From Achromobacter pestifer (GTDB lineage Bacteria > Pseudomonadota > Gammaproteobacteria > Burkholderiales > Burkholderiaceae_B), in contig NZ_CADIJX010000012.1 in the NCBI RefSeq assembly GCF_902859625.1, forward strand, positions 62,001 through 126,000: a stretch of DNA of 64,000 nt, in the 5' to 3' direction. Each line of letters opens with the position of its first letter. Position 1 is the first letter of the stretch. Positions 1-10,126 of the stretch are shown piece after piece. The notes below the pieces were generated by a model. The model was given only the letters and a program-made list of their open reading frames with translations. It was not told where the DNA came from and made no database searches. The translations under genes were made by a program, and so were the position numbers.

Positions 1-65
1 GGCGCTTTTCTTTGCGGCTCGACGCCGCGCTCCCCAATTCAAATGCGAAACGTGCTGCGAAGTCT

Positions 66-94
66 GGCAAGATGACAGACATATCGGTCTTGCC
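66..94. promoter_or_regulatory. Inverted repeat upstream of the tetR gene
   Basis: GGCAAGA at 66-72 is matched by TCTTGCC at 88-94, with a 15-nt spacer, about 90 bp before the regulator start. It could be an autoregulatory operator, since TetR proteins bind palindromes near their own promoters. That role is inference from position only. Nothing else is recognisable in bases 1-183. Confidence 0.25.
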
Positions 95-183
95 GCCAGC
101 ATTTCGCGCGGCGCCCCAGTCCTGATAGCCGGGAATCCCGCGTGTCGGGCCCCGCCGGCTCCCTCGTCATGAAGGAACATGCC

Positions 184-846
184 ATGTCCCGCCGTGCGAA
201 TACCGAGCGCCAAATCCTGCAAGCCCTTGAAGCCCAGATCCTGGACACCGGCATGGGCGGTGTTGGCATCAACGCCATCGCCAAACGGGCGGGAGTCAGC
301 AAGGAACTGATCTACCGTTACTTCGACGGCATGCCGGGCCTGCTGCTGGCCTGGATGCAGGAACAAGACTTCTGGACCCGCAATCCCGGCCTGCTGGTCG
401 CTGACGAAACCAGCCAGCGCACACCGGGCGATCTGGTGCTGTCGATGCTGCGTGCGCAGATCGATACGCTGGCCGGCAATGAAACCTTGCGCGAAGTCCG
501 CCGCTGGGAATTGATTGAGCTGAACGACGTCACGGCGTCGCTGGCCGAGCGCCGTGAGAAGGCCGCGCACAGCTTCATCGACCATGTTGACGGGTTGACC
601 CCGGACCTGGACGCACCCGCGATCGTCGGCGTGATGTTGGCGGGCGTGCTGTACCTGACGCTGCGCGCCAAGACGGCATCGCATTTCCTGGGGTTGCCGC
701 TACATGAATCCGAGGGCTGGCAGCGGATCGACCAGGCACTTGCCTACCTGGTCGCCCGCAGCTTTCCGGATGCCTTGAACGACCAGCCCGCAAAGGATGC
801 CGACACACCCCCAGGCGGCCGGACGCCAGCCGATCCCGACGCTTGA
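184..846 (+). CDS. TetR/AcrR family transcriptional regulator
   Basis: This is a 220-residue one-component repressor of TetR type. The N-terminal helix-turn-helix is clear at about residues 27-48 (GINAIAKRAGVSKELIYRYF), followed by a helical ligand domain with little family-specific sequence. The ATG at 184 is preferred over upstream GTG 142 and ATG 169 because AAGGAA lies at a suitable distance before it. The gene converges on the RND efflux operon and stops 12 bp from it. Control of that pump is a reasonable guess from adjacency, but the gene is not divergent from the pump promoter, so the link is weak. Confidence 0.85.
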   Translation: MSRRANTERQILQALEAQILDTGMGGVGINAIAKRAGVSKELIYRYFDGMPGLLLAWMQEQDFWTRNPGLLVADETSQRTPGDLVLSMLRAQIDTLAGNETLREVRRWELIELNDVTASLAERREKAAHSFIDHVDGLTPDLDAPAIVGVMLAGVLYLTLRAKTASHFLGLPLHESEGWQRIDQALAYLVARSFPDALNDQPAKDADTPPGGRTPADPDA

Positions 847-857
847 ACGCCGCGAGC

Positions 858-2357
858 CTAGTTCGTATTGGTCGCAGGCGCGGCTTCGGCCTGCTGTGGC
901 GCAGGCAAGCCTTCCCAGCCGCCGCCCAGCGCCACGATCAGGTTCACACTGGCGACCAAGCGCGTACCCAGCAGGCTGAGCGCATTGCGTTCGCTGCTGA
1001 GCGCCGTGGCGTCCACCACCGCCACGCTTAGATAATCGACCAGGCCCGCTTTGTACTGGTTCTGGATCAGGCGCAGCGATTCGCGGGCGGACTCCAGCGC
1101 GCGACGCTGCACGACCTGTTCATTTTCCATGACCCGCAGCTGGATCAGATAGTCTTCGACTTCGCGCAGCCCCACCAGCGCCGCTTGACGGTATGCCGCG
1201 GCCTGCGCGTCATACGAAGCCCGGGCCTGCTCGACCTGGGCGGCGCGCGCGCCACCATCGAAAATCGTCATCGCCAGCGCCGGGCCCAAGGACCAGAAGC
1301 GTGCCGGCGCGGTCAGCAGATCTGCGAACTGGCCATTGCGAAAGCCCCCATCGGCGGACAAGGTCAATGACGGGAACCAGGCGGCTTGCGCCACGCCGAT
1401 CTGCGCATTGGCGGCCGCCGCGCGGCGCTCCGCCGCCGCCACGTCGGGACGGCGTTCAAGCAACTCAGACGGCAGGCCCACCGGAATCTGCGGCAACTGC
1501 AAGGCGAACACCGCTGGCGGCAGACTGAACCCGGATGGCGCCTGCCCCATCAGCACCGCGATGGCATGCTCGTACTGACCGCGCTGCCAATCCAGATCGA
1601 TGGATTGGGCGCGCGTGCTTTCCACCTGCGTGCGCGCCACGGCCACGTCGGCCTGCCCGGCCACGCCGACCTCGTAGCGATTCTGCGTCAGCTGCAATGA
1701 CTTCTCATAAGCGGCCACCGTGGCGTCCAGCAGGCGCTTCTGTTCGTCCAGGACGCGCAACTGCAAATAGGTCTGCGCCAACGCTGCCTGCGCGCTCAAG
1801 CGCGTGGCGGCCAGATCGGCCAGGCTTGCCGCCGCGCTGGCTTCAGAGGATTCGGTACTGCGGCGCACGCGGCCCCACACGTCCAGCTCCCAGCTGATGC
1901 TGCCCGTCACTGAATACTGATTCGACACATTGCTGCCGTTCGACAAGGAAGACGAACCGCTTTGGCCGTTGCCACTGCCTGAACGGGTCACGCCGGCGCC
2001 CGCTCCCACCGTGGGGTAGAAGCCCGCGCGCGCGGCGCGTACCAGACCCAGCGCCTGCCGGTAGTTGGCCTCGGCCTGCGCGATGGTCTGGTTGGACGTG
2101 TTCAGGCGATCGATCAAACCGTTCAGCGTGGCATCGTCATACACCCGCCACCATTCGCCACGATCCACGTCGTCGCGCGGCTGGGCAGGCTTCCAGCCGT
2201 CGACCTGATCCTGGCCCTCCTTGTAGGACGCGCCCACATCCAGTTCGGGGCGTTGATAGTCAGGGCCAACGGCGCACGCGCCCAATAGCGCGCACAGCAC
2301 CAGCGTGATCGCGCTGCGAGGAAGGAAGGCGTTCGTAAGCGGCTTGGGTCGGATCAT
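858..2357 (-). CDS. RND efflux outer-membrane lipoprotein channel (OprM/NodT family)
   Basis: This 499-residue outer-membrane factor completes the tripartite pump by forming the exit duct through the outer membrane. The signal peptide ends in a lipobox LLGAC with the lipidated Cys at 28, followed by the AVGPDYQRP motif typical of NodT/OprM lipoproteins. Two outer-membrane-factor repeats rich in Ala and Gln follow, as expected for the trimeric coiled-coil barrel. The ATG overlaps the stop of the upstream transporter gene as ATGA, so the two are translationally coupled. In Pseudomonas the equivalent position of muxABC is held by opmB. Longer in-frame extension upstream lies within the transporter gene and is not used. 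Confidence 0.93.
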   Translation of the reverse strand: MIRPKPLTNAFLPRSAITLVLCALLGACAVGPDYQRPELDVGASYKEGQDQVDGWKPAQPRDDVDRGEWWRVYDDATLNGLIDRLNTSNQTIAQAEANYRQALGLVRAARAGFYPTVGAGAGVTRSGSGNGQSGSSSLSNGSNVSNQYSVTGSISWELDVWGRVRRSTESSEASAAASLADLAATRLSAQAALAQTYLQLRVLDEQKRLLDATVAAYEKSLQLTQNRYEVGVAGQADVAVARTQVESTRAQSIDLDWQRGQYEHAIAVLMGQAPSGFSLPPAVFALQLPQIPVGLPSELLERRPDVAAAERRAAAANAQIGVAQAAWFPSLTLSADGGFRNGQFADLLTAPARFWSLGPALAMTIFDGGARAAQVEQARASYDAQAAAYRQAALVGLREVEDYLIQLRVMENEQVVQRRALESARESLRLIQNQYKAGLVDYLSVAVVDATALSSERNALSLLGTRLVASVNLIVALGGGWEGLPAPQQAEAAPATNTN

Positions 2358-5300
2358 GTTTGTTCTATGGATGCAGGGCCGTCTTTCCGCGAACCGCGCC
2401 CGCGCGCGGCCCACAGACGGAAACGGTCCAGGTAAAGATAGACCACTGGCGTGGTGTACAGCGTAAGAATCTGGCTTAGCACCAGCCCGCCCACGATGGT
2501 GATGCCCAGGGGCTGGCGCATTTCCACGCCAGCGCCGGTTGCCACCACCAAGGGCAAGGCGCCGAAGATGGCGGCCATGGTCGTCATCATGATCGGGCGG
2601 AACCGCGTCAGGCAAGCCTGGAAGATCGCGTCGCGCGGCGTCATGCCTTGGTTGCGTTCCGCATCCAGCGCAAAGTCCACCATCATGATGGCGTTCTTCT
2701 TGACGATGCCAATCAGCAGGAACACCCCGATCAATGCAATCAAGGTGAAGTCGTAACGTAGCAACAGCAACGCCAGCAGCGCGCCCAAGCCGGCCGAGGG
2801 CAAGGTCGACAGGATCGTCAGCGGATGCACGAAGCTTTCATACAGGATGCCCAGCACGATATACATCGTGACAAGCGCCGCCAGGATCAACCAGGGTTGC
2901 TGCGCCAGCGTCTGCTGCAAGGCGGCCGCCGTGCCCTGGAAGCCCGCCTGGATCTGGTCGGATGGCAAGCCGATGCGGGCCACGGCAGCGTCAATGGCAG
3001 TCGTGGCCTCTCCCAGCGACACGCCGGGCGCCAGGCTGAAAGACACGGTATCGGCCACGAACAGCCCTTGGTGCTGCACGCTGAGCGGCGCGTTGGCGTT
3101 CTCCAGCCGCGCGAAGGCCAGCAACGGCACGCGCGCCCCGGTCGACGTGATCACCTCGACTTGCTTGAGTGATTCGATGTCTTCGGCGAACTTGGGCTCC
3201 AGGCCCAGCACCACGTGGTACTGATTCAGCGGGCCGTACATCACCGACACCTGACGTTGGCTGAACGAATTGTTCAGCACCGTGGAAATGGTGGACATGC
3301 TGACGCCCAACCGCGTGGCGGCGTCGCGGTCAATCACCAGGTTGATCTGGCGCCCCTTGTCTTCCACGTCGGTGTCCACATCCGTGATCTCGGGGATCTT
3401 CGCCATCGCCTGCTGCACCTTGGGCATCCAGGTGCGCAGCAATTGCAGGTCGCCCGACATCAGCGTGTAGTCATACGAGCCTTGGCTCTGCCGCCCGCCG
3501 ATCCGAATATCCTGCTGCGACACCAGGAACATGCGTGCGCCGGGCATGTTCTGCAACTTGCCGCGCAGCCGATTGATGACGACATCGGCGGACACGTTCC
3601 GTTCGGCCAGGGGTTTGAGCTGGATCTGCATGAAGCTGCTATTGCTGCCGCCACGGCCACCCGCATAGCCTGTCATGCTCTGCACCGCCGGGTCCGCCAG
3701 CACGACCTTGCGCAGCGCCTCCAGCTTGGGCAAGGTGGCCTGGAACGACGTGCCCTGGTCCACGCGGAAAAAGCCCAGCAACTGGCCCGTATCCTGCTGC
3801 GGGAAAAAACCCTTGGGCACGGCGGTGTACAGATAGATGTTCAAACCGACGGCCACCGCCAGGATCAACATCATCAGCCGGCCATGCGCCAGCGCCCAGC
3901 GCAGGCTGCGGCGGTAGCCATCCAACATGGACTCGAAACCCCGTTCGGACCACCGCGCCAGCCGTCCAGGCGGCTTCTGCTCCTTGGGTTCATGGCGCAG
4001 CAGACGCGCGCACATCATCGGCGTCAAGGTCAGCGACACGATCAGCGACACCATGATGGCGGCCGACAAGGTCACGGCAAATTCGCGGAACAGGCGTCCG
4101 ACCACGCCGCCCATCAGCAAGATGGGGATGAAGACCGCCACCAGCGACAGGCTCATCGACAGCACCGTGAAGCCGACTTCGCGCGACCCGCGCAACGCCG
4201 CGCGCATTGGCGACATGCCGTTCTCGACGTGCCGCATGATGTTCTCAAGCACCACGATCGCGTCATCCACCACAAAGCCGGTGGCCACGATCAGCGCCAT
4301 CAGCGAGATCGTGTTGAGCGTGAAGCCGCACAGGTACATGATGCAGAAGGTGCCGATCAGCGATACCGGCACCGCCACGCTGGGAATGATGGCCGCGCGC
4401 CAGCGCCGCAGGAACAGCAGCACCACCAGCACCACCAGGCCCACCGCGATGATCAGCGTCAGCTCGGCCTCGTGCAGCGACGCCCGGATGCTGGGCGTGC
4501 GGTCCTGCGCCACCGTCATGTTCACGTCCGCCGGCATCAACGCCTGCAACACGGGCAATTGCGCGCGCACGGCGTCCACGGCTTCGATGATGTTGGCGTC
4601 AGCCTGGCGGCGCACGATCATCAGGATGGCCTTGCGTTCGTTGTAGAACCCGGTCTGGTAAAGATCCTCGACCGAATCCTCCACCTTGGCCACGTCCGAT
4701 ACCCGCACCGGCGCTCCGTCATTCCACGCGACGATCAGCGGCCGGTACTGCTCGGCGCGGCTCAGCTGGTCGCTGACCATGATCTGCCAGTGGTACTGGT
4801 CGTTCTCCAACACGCCCTTGGGACGGTTGGCGTTGGCATTGGCCAGCGTCGCGCGCAGCTGGTCCAGCGACACGCCCCGATTGGCCAGCGCGCCTGGCAG
4901 CACGGTGACGCGCACCGCAGGCAGCGAACTGCCGCCCACGGTGACTTCACCCACTCCGTCCACCTGCGCCAGCTTCTGCGCCACGATGGTCGAGGCAATG
5001 TCGTACAGCTGGCCCTGGCTAAGCGTGTCGGAGGTCAACGCCAGCGTCATGATGGGCGCGTCCGACGGATTGGACTTGTGATAAGTAGGGTTGCTGCGCA
5101 GGCTGGTGGGCAGTAGCGAACGAGCCGCGTTGATGGCGGCTTGCACGTCGCGCGCCGCGCCGTTGATGTCGCGCGACAGATCGAACTGCAAGGTGACGCG
5201 CGTGGAGCCTTGCGAACTGCTGGACGTCATCTCGGTCACGCCAGCGATGCTGCCCAACGAACGTTCCAGCGGCGTGGCCACGCTGGAGGCCATCGTCTCG

Positions 5301-5467
5301 GGGCTGGCGCCCGGCAGGCTGGCCGACACCGAGATTGTCGGGATATCCACCTGCGGCAATGGCGCCACGGGCAACAGGAAAAACGACAGCATGCCCGCCA
5401 TCACAATCGCCAGGCTCAGCAGCGTGGTCGCCACCGGCCGGACGATGAAGGGCGCCGACAGAATCAT
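2354..5467 (-). CDS. mdtC: RND multidrug efflux transporter, MdtC/MuxC type
   Basis: This 1037-residue inner-membrane proton antiporter belongs to the hydrophobe/amphiphile efflux RND family. It starts with MILSAPFIVRPVATTLL, the first transmembrane helix typical of MdtC, and has the duplicated 6-TM plus periplasmic-loop plan. The proton-relay aspartates are visible in TM4 as GFVVDDAIVVLENI. It overlaps the preceding mdtB-type gene and the following channel gene by 4 bp each. Two different RND subunits in tandem are the hallmark of MdtABC/MuxABC systems, in which the subunits form a heterotrimer. Known substrates of such pumps include bile salts, novobiocin and some beta-lactams; the substrates here are not known. 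Confidence 0.93.
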   Translation of the reverse strand: MILSAPFIVRPVATTLLSLAIVMAGMLSFFLLPVAPLPQVDIPTISVSASLPGASPETMASSVATPLERSLGSIAGVTEMTSSSSQGSTRVTLQFDLSRDINGAARDVQAAINAARSLLPTSLRSNPTYHKSNPSDAPIMTLALTSDTLSQGQLYDIASTIVAQKLAQVDGVGEVTVGGSSLPAVRVTVLPGALANRGVSLDQLRATLANANANRPKGVLENDQYHWQIMVSDQLSRAEQYRPLIVAWNDGAPVRVSDVAKVEDSVEDLYQTGFYNERKAILMIVRRQADANIIEAVDAVRAQLPVLQALMPADVNMTVAQDRTPSIRASLHEAELTLIIAVGLVVLVVLLFLRRWRAAIIPSVAVPVSLIGTFCIMYLCGFTLNTISLMALIVATGFVVDDAIVVLENIMRHVENGMSPMRAALRGSREVGFTVLSMSLSLVAVFIPILLMGGVVGRLFREFAVTLSAAIMVSLIVSLTLTPMMCARLLRHEPKEQKPPGRLARWSERGFESMLDGYRRSLRWALAHGRLMMLILAVAVGLNIYLYTAVPKGFFPQQDTGQLLGFFRVDQGTSFQATLPKLEALRKVVLADPAVQSMTGYAGGRGGSNSSFMQIQLKPLAERNVSADVVINRLRGKLQNMPGARMFLVSQQDIRIGGRQSQGSYDYTLMSGDLQLLRTWMPKVQQAMAKIPEITDVDTDVEDKGRQINLVIDRDAATRLGVSMSTISTVLNNSFSQRQVSVMYGPLNQYHVVLGLEPKFAEDIESLKQVEVITSTGARVPLLAFARLENANAPLSVQHQGLFVADTVSFSLAPGVSLGEATTAIDAAVARIGLPSDQIQAGFQGTAAALQQTLAQQPWLILAALVTMYIVLGILYESFVHPLTILSTLPSAGLGALLALLLLRYDFTLIALIGVFLLIGIVKKNAIMMVDFALDAERNQGMTPRDAIFQACLTRFRPIMMTTMAAIFGALPLVVATGAGVEMRQPLGITIVGGLVLSQILTLYTTPVVYLYLDRFRLWAARGRGSRKDGPASIEQT

Positions 5468-8400
5468 GATGCATCCCCGGACGCCGGCGCGCGCACGCCA
5501 CGCCAGCGGCGCGACATGCGGTCGAACATCAGATAGATGACCGGCGTGGTGAACAATGTCAGCACCTGGCTGAGCAGCAGGCCGCCCACCATCACCAGAC
5601 CCAGCGGCTGGCGCAATTCAGCGCCCGTGCCGGTCGACAGCATCAGAGGCAAGGCGCCGAACAAGGCGGCAAGCGTCGTCATCAGGATGGGCCGGAACCG
5701 CAGCAGCGCCGCCTCATGGATGGCCGCGCGCGGGGTCAGGCCGCGCTTGCGCTCGGCGTCCAGCGCGAAGTCGATCATCATGATGGCGTTCTTCTTCACG
5801 ATGCCGATCAACAGGATGATCCCGATGATGCCGATCATGTCCAGCTCGGTGCCGCTGATCAATAGCGCCAGCAATGCGCCCACACCGGCTGACGGCAGGG
5901 TGGACAGGATCGTGATGGGGTGGATGTAGCTTTCGTACAAGACGCCCAGCACGATGTACATGGTGACCACCGCGGCCAGGATCAGCCACAGCGTGCTGGT
6001 CAGCGAATTCTGGAATGCCAGGGCCGCGCCCTGGAAGCGCGTCTCCACGGCGGTGGGCAAACCGATCTCGGCCTCGGCGGCGGTGATGGCTTCAACCGCG
6101 TTGGACAGCGACGCCCCGGGCGCCAGGTTGAACGACACCGTGACCATGGGGAACTGGTCCAACCGGTTCACGGCCAACACCGTCCGGCCCTCGGAGATAT
6201 GCGCCACCGACGACAACGGCACTTGCGCGCCGGTCGAGGTCGGCACATGGATCTGACCCAGCGCGTCCGGGTTCATCTGGAACTGCGGCTGCACTTCCAG
6301 CACCACGCGATACTGGTTGGACTGGGTAAAGATGGTGGAGATCAGCCGCTGGCCGAAGGCGTCGTACAGCGCTTCGTCCACCACCGCGGCCGTGATGCCC
6401 AAGCGCGACGCCGCGTCGCGATCGATCTCAACCCAGGTCTGCAAGCCATCGTCCTGCAAATCGTCCGTCACGTCCTTCAGCCCCGGCACCTTGCGCAACC
6501 GGTCCACCAGCTTGGGCGTCCACTCGCTCAGCACCTTCAGGTCGGGGTTGGAAAGCGTCATCTGGTACTGGGTACGGCTGACGCGGTCTTCGATGGTCAG
6601 ATCCTGCACGGGTTGCATGTAGACGGTCAGGCCGTCCTGCTTGGCCAAGGATTCCTGTAGCCGCGCCATCACCGTGCGCAAGTCGCCATTGCGTTCAGCC
6701 TGGGGCTTCAACGCGATCTGCATGCGCCCGGCGCTAAGCGTGGCGTTGCTGCCGTCCACGCCGATGAACGACGACACGGCCTGCACGTCGGGATCCTCCA
6801 GGACCAGCCGCGCGGCGGCTTGCTGGCGTTCGGCCATGGCGGGGAACGAGATCGATTGCGGCGCCTGGGTGATGGCCTGGATCAAACCCGTGTCCTGCTG
6901 CGGGAAGAAGCCTTTGGGCACCACCATGTACAGCACCACCGTCAGCGCAAACGTTCCCAACGCCACCAGCAAGGTCAGCGGCTGATGGCGCAGCACCACT
7001 TGCAGCATGCGGTCGTAGCCGGCGATGACACGATCGATGAAGGCGCCCGTGGCCGTGTGGAAGCGGCCGTGCTTCTGTTCGGATTCGGCGCGCAACAGAC
7101 GGGCGCACATCATCGGCGTCAGCGTCAACGACACCACCAGCGAGATCAGGATGGACACCGCCAGCGTGATCGCGAATTCCCGGAACAGCCGCCCCACCAC
7201 TTCCGTCATGAAAAGCAGCGGAATCAAGACGGCGATCAGCGAAAAGGTCAGCGAGATAAGGGTGAAGCCGATTTGCGAGGCGCCCTTCAGCGCCGCCTGC
7301 AATGGTTTTTCGCCCTCTTCTATGTGACGGGCAATGTTCTCGATCATGACGATCGCATCGTCCACCACGAACCCGGTGGCGATCGTCAATGCCATCAAGG
7401 TCAGGTTGTTGATCGAGAAGCCCGCCAAATACATGATGCCGAACGTCCCCACCAGGGACAGCGGCACCACGACGCTGGGGATCAGCGTGGCCGTCATGCT
7501 GCGCAGGAAAACGAAGGTCACCATGACCACCAGCGCCACCGCCAGCAGCATTTCAAACTTCACGTCTTCCACTGAATCGCGGATGGTCTGCGTGCGATCC
7601 GACACCACGGTGACGTCCAGCGTGGCCGGCAAGGCCGCGCGCAACTGCGGCAACAGTGTCTGGATCCGGTTGACCACATCGATCACGTTGGCGCCCGGCT
7701 GGCGCTGGATATTCAACAGGATGGCGGGCTTGTCGCCGGCCCAGGCAGCCTGGCGCGTGTCTTCGGCGCCCTCGACCGCGCGCGCCACGTCGGACAGGCG
7801 CAGTGGCCCGTTGTTCCGATAGGCGATGATCAGGTCGTTGTAGTCGGTCGGGGTCTTCAGCTGATCATTGGCGTTGATCGTGGTGGAGCGCAGCGGCCCG
7901 TCCAGATTGCCTTTCGGCTGGTTGACGTTGGCGCCGACCACCGCCGCCCGCAGGTCCGACAAGGCCAGCCCGTTGGCCGCCAGCGCCTGGGGATTGACCT
8001 GCACCCGCACCGCCGGCCGCTGGCCGCCCGCCACGCTGACCAGGCCCACGCCCGGTATTTGCGACAGTTTCTGCGCGACCCGCGTGTCCACCAGGTCGCG
8101 GACCTGCGGCAAGGGCATGGTGGGCGACGTGATGGCAAGCGTCAGCACGGCCGCGTCGGCCGGATTCACCTTGTTGTAGGTCGGCGGCACCGGCAGATCG
8201 CTGGGCAACAGGTTCGACGCGGCATTGATCGCCGCCTGTACCTGTTGTTCGGCCACGTCCAACGGCAGCGTCAGATTGAACTGCATCGTGATGACCGAGG
8301 CGCCGCCCGAGCTCGTGGACGACATCTGGTTCAGGCCCGGCATCTGCCCGAACTGCCGTTCCAGCGGCGACGTGACCAGCGAAGTCATGACGTCCGGACT

Positions 8401-8562
8401 GGCCCCGGGGTACAGCGTCACCACCTGGATCGTCGGGTAGTCCACCTCTGGCAGCGCCGACACGGGCAGCAGCCGGTAGGCGATGAACCCGGCGATCAGA
8501 ATCGCCACCATCGCCAGGGTGGTGGCCACGGGGCGAAGAATGAACAGGCGCGACGGACTCAC
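5464..8562 (-). CDS. mdtB: RND multidrug efflux transporter, MdtB/MuxB type
   Basis: This 1032-residue RND transporter is the first of two tandem pump subunits. It begins SRLFILRPVATTLAMVAILIAG and carries the TM4 motif GFVVDDAIVMIENIARH with the paired Asp residues needed for proton translocation. Length and layout match full-length MdtB. The start is GTG at 8562, 12 bp after the stop of the adaptor gene; no better ATG lies nearby. Its last codons overlap the mdtC-type start as ATGA, so stoichiometric co-translation is likely. Confidence 0.93.
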   Translation of the reverse strand: MSPSRLFILRPVATTLAMVAILIAGFIAYRLLPVSALPEVDYPTIQVVTLYPGASPDVMTSLVTSPLERQFGQMPGLNQMSSTSSGGASVITMQFNLTLPLDVAEQQVQAAINAASNLLPSDLPVPPTYNKVNPADAAVLTLAITSPTMPLPQVRDLVDTRVAQKLSQIPGVGLVSVAGGQRPAVRVQVNPQALAANGLALSDLRAAVVGANVNQPKGNLDGPLRSTTINANDQLKTPTDYNDLIIAYRNNGPLRLSDVARAVEGAEDTRQAAWAGDKPAILLNIQRQPGANVIDVVNRIQTLLPQLRAALPATLDVTVVSDRTQTIRDSVEDVKFEMLLAVALVVMVTFVFLRSMTATLIPSVVVPLSLVGTFGIMYLAGFSINNLTLMALTIATGFVVDDAIVMIENIARHIEEGEKPLQAALKGASQIGFTLISLTFSLIAVLIPLLFMTEVVGRLFREFAITLAVSILISLVVSLTLTPMMCARLLRAESEQKHGRFHTATGAFIDRVIAGYDRMLQVVLRHQPLTLLVALGTFALTVVLYMVVPKGFFPQQDTGLIQAITQAPQSISFPAMAERQQAAARLVLEDPDVQAVSSFIGVDGSNATLSAGRMQIALKPQAERNGDLRTVMARLQESLAKQDGLTVYMQPVQDLTIEDRVSRTQYQMTLSNPDLKVLSEWTPKLVDRLRKVPGLKDVTDDLQDDGLQTWVEIDRDAASRLGITAAVVDEALYDAFGQRLISTIFTQSNQYRVVLEVQPQFQMNPDALGQIHVPTSTGAQVPLSSVAHISEGRTVLAVNRLDQFPMVTVSFNLAPGASLSNAVEAITAAEAEIGLPTAVETRFQGAALAFQNSLTSTLWLILAAVVTMYIVLGVLYESYIHPITILSTLPSAGVGALLALLISGTELDMIGIIGIILLIGIVKKNAIMMIDFALDAERKRGLTPRAAIHEAALLRFRPILMTTLAALFGALPLMLSTGTGAELRQPLGLVMVGGLLLSQVLTLFTTPVIYLMFDRMSRRWRGVRAPASGDAS

Positions 8563-8574
8563 GATGATCTCGGC

Positions 8575-9852
8575 TTATTTGGACGCGGGCGTGGTGCCGG
8601 CCGGGGCGCCCGCCCCGAGCGTCTTGTCGCGGGTGGCGGGAATCACTTCGGCGCCGCCCACCACTTCCACCTTGGCGCCAGCGCGCAGGCGGTCGGTGCC
8701 TTCCGTGACCACGCGGTCGCCAGGTTGCAGGCCGTCGTTCACGGCGACCATGCCGTTGTTGATGGCGCCCAGCTTCACCTGGCGAACCAGGACCGTATTG
8801 TCCGGCTGCACCAGGAACACGAAGGCGCCGGCCGACCCTTGCTGGATCGCGGCGGTGGGAATCGCGGTGACGTCCTTGCGCGTCAGCACATGCAGGCGCA
8901 CGTTGACGAACTGGTTCGGAAAGAGCGCATCGTCCGCGTTGTCGAACTTGGCTTTCAGCTTCAGCGTACCGGTGGTGACGTCGATCTGGTTGTCCAGGGT
9001 TTCCAGCACGCCCGTGGCGATGCGGCGGGTATCGGCGCGGTCATAGGCGTCGACCGTCAAGATCTTGCCGGCGGCGATTTCGCCACGCACTTCAGGCAAC
9101 TGTGTCTCGGGCAAGGTGAAAACGACGGAAATCGGTTGGGTCTGGGTAATCACCACGAGCCCGTTGGTGTCCGAGCTGGACACCAGATTGCCGCGGTCTA
9201 CCTGACGCAGGCCCAGGCGCCCGCTGATGGGCGCGGTGATCCGGGCGTAGTCCAGTTGCAGCTTGGCGTTGTCCACATTGGCCTGGTCGCTTTTGACGGT
9301 GCCTTCGTACTGGCGCACCAGCGCAGCCTGGGTATCCACCTGCTGCTTGGCAATGGAGTCTTGCTTGAACAAGGCCTGATAGCGTTGCAGGTCACGCCGC
9401 GCGTTCTCCAGCTGGGCCAGATTCTGCATCTGCGTGCCGCGAGCCTGGTCCAGGGCAACCTGGAAGGCCCGCGGGTCTACTTGCGCCAGCAGGTCGCCTG
9501 CTTTCACGCGCTGCCCTTCCTGGAACGCCACCTCCACCAGTTCGCCGCTGACGCGGCTGCGCACGGTGACCGTGTTGTAGGCCGTGACGGTGCCCAGGGA
9601 TTTCAGGTAGATGTCGATGTCCTGCGTGGTGGCGGTGGCGACGCGCACCGGCACGGCCAGATTGGCCATCGCAGCCATCGGCGGCCGCCCACCGCCGGCC
9701 CGTCCGCCCGGGCCGCCCGCGGCGCCCTGCTTGGCCGACGGCCGCAGCACCAGCCAGGCGATGCCCGCCACGACAAGCAACAAGACCAGCAGCCCGATGA
9801 CTCGGCGGCGGGTCCAGCGGGAAGACGGGGAAACAGGACGACTATCGGGCAT
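8575..9852 (-). CDS. mdtA: RND efflux periplasmic adaptor subunit, MdtA/MuxA type
   Basis: This 425-residue membrane-fusion protein bridges the RND pump and the outer-membrane channel. An N-terminal membrane anchor (about residues 18-36, VIGLLVLLLVVAGIAWLV) is followed by a Gly-rich linker, a lipoyl half-motif, an alpha-hairpin, the second lipoyl half (LDYARITAPISGRLGLR) and beta-barrel domains. The ATG at 9852 puts the anchor close to the N terminus, as in MdtA; an upstream in-frame extension looks non-coding. It is the first gene of the operon, and its promoter should lie in the 9853-10026 interval. Confidence 0.92.
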   Translation of the reverse strand: MPDSRPVSPSSRWTRRRVIGLLVLLLVVAGIAWLVLRPSAKQGAAGGPGGRAGGGRPPMAAMANLAVPVRVATATTQDIDIYLKSLGTVTAYNTVTVRSRVSGELVEVAFQEGQRVKAGDLLAQVDPRAFQVALDQARGTQMQNLAQLENARRDLQRYQALFKQDSIAKQQVDTQAALVRQYEGTVKSDQANVDNAKLQLDYARITAPISGRLGLRQVDRGNLVSSSDTNGLVVITQTQPISVVFTLPETQLPEVRGEIAAGKILTVDAYDRADTRRIATGVLETLDNQIDVTTGTLKLKAKFDNADDALFPNQFVNVRLHVLTRKDVTAIPTAAIQQGSAGAFVFLVQPDNTVLVRQVKLGAINNGMVAVNDGLQPGDRVVTEGTDRLRAGAKVEVVGGAEVIPATRDKTLGAGAPAGTTPASK

Positions 9853-10026
9853 GGAAACGGTTCCGGCACTGACGGAGAAAGCCGTATTGTCTACTAGTCG
9901 GTCGTGATTTCTACCATTGGCGGCCGGAGTTGAAACTGGCCGCAACAAGAATCGGTCTCAAGAACTTGGGGAGGCCGCGCTTTTGGCGGCTGATGGGAGG
10001 GGGGGTTCTTGGGGGAGACGCTTGGT

Positions 10027-10126
10027 GGGCGTTGGTGCTTGGTGGCTTTGCTGCTTGATGGGCGTTGGTGCTTGGTTGGCGCTGGTGCTTGGTTGGCGCT
10101 GGTGCTTGGTGGCTTTGCTGCTTGAT
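10027..10126. repeat. Degenerate minisatellite next to a 65-bp element
   Basis: The 332-bp gap between the efflux operon and zapD holds a tandem array built from GCGTTGGTGCTTGGT-type units. A 33-bp module (10027-10059) recurs with an inserted pair of shorter GGTTGGCGCTGGTGCTT units, ending at 10126. The composition is G/T-skewed and no reading frame looks coding. The array abuts the 65-bp element at 10124-10188. Bases 9853-10026 must contain the efflux-operon promoter but show no clear motif. Confidence 0.7.

Noticed and set aside
3215..5116. Long plus-strand open frame opposite the mdtC-type gene
   Set aside because: It is antisense to a clear RND transporter. The His/Gln/Arg-rich translation is typical of an antisense frame in high-GC DNA, and no ribosome site or family motif is present.
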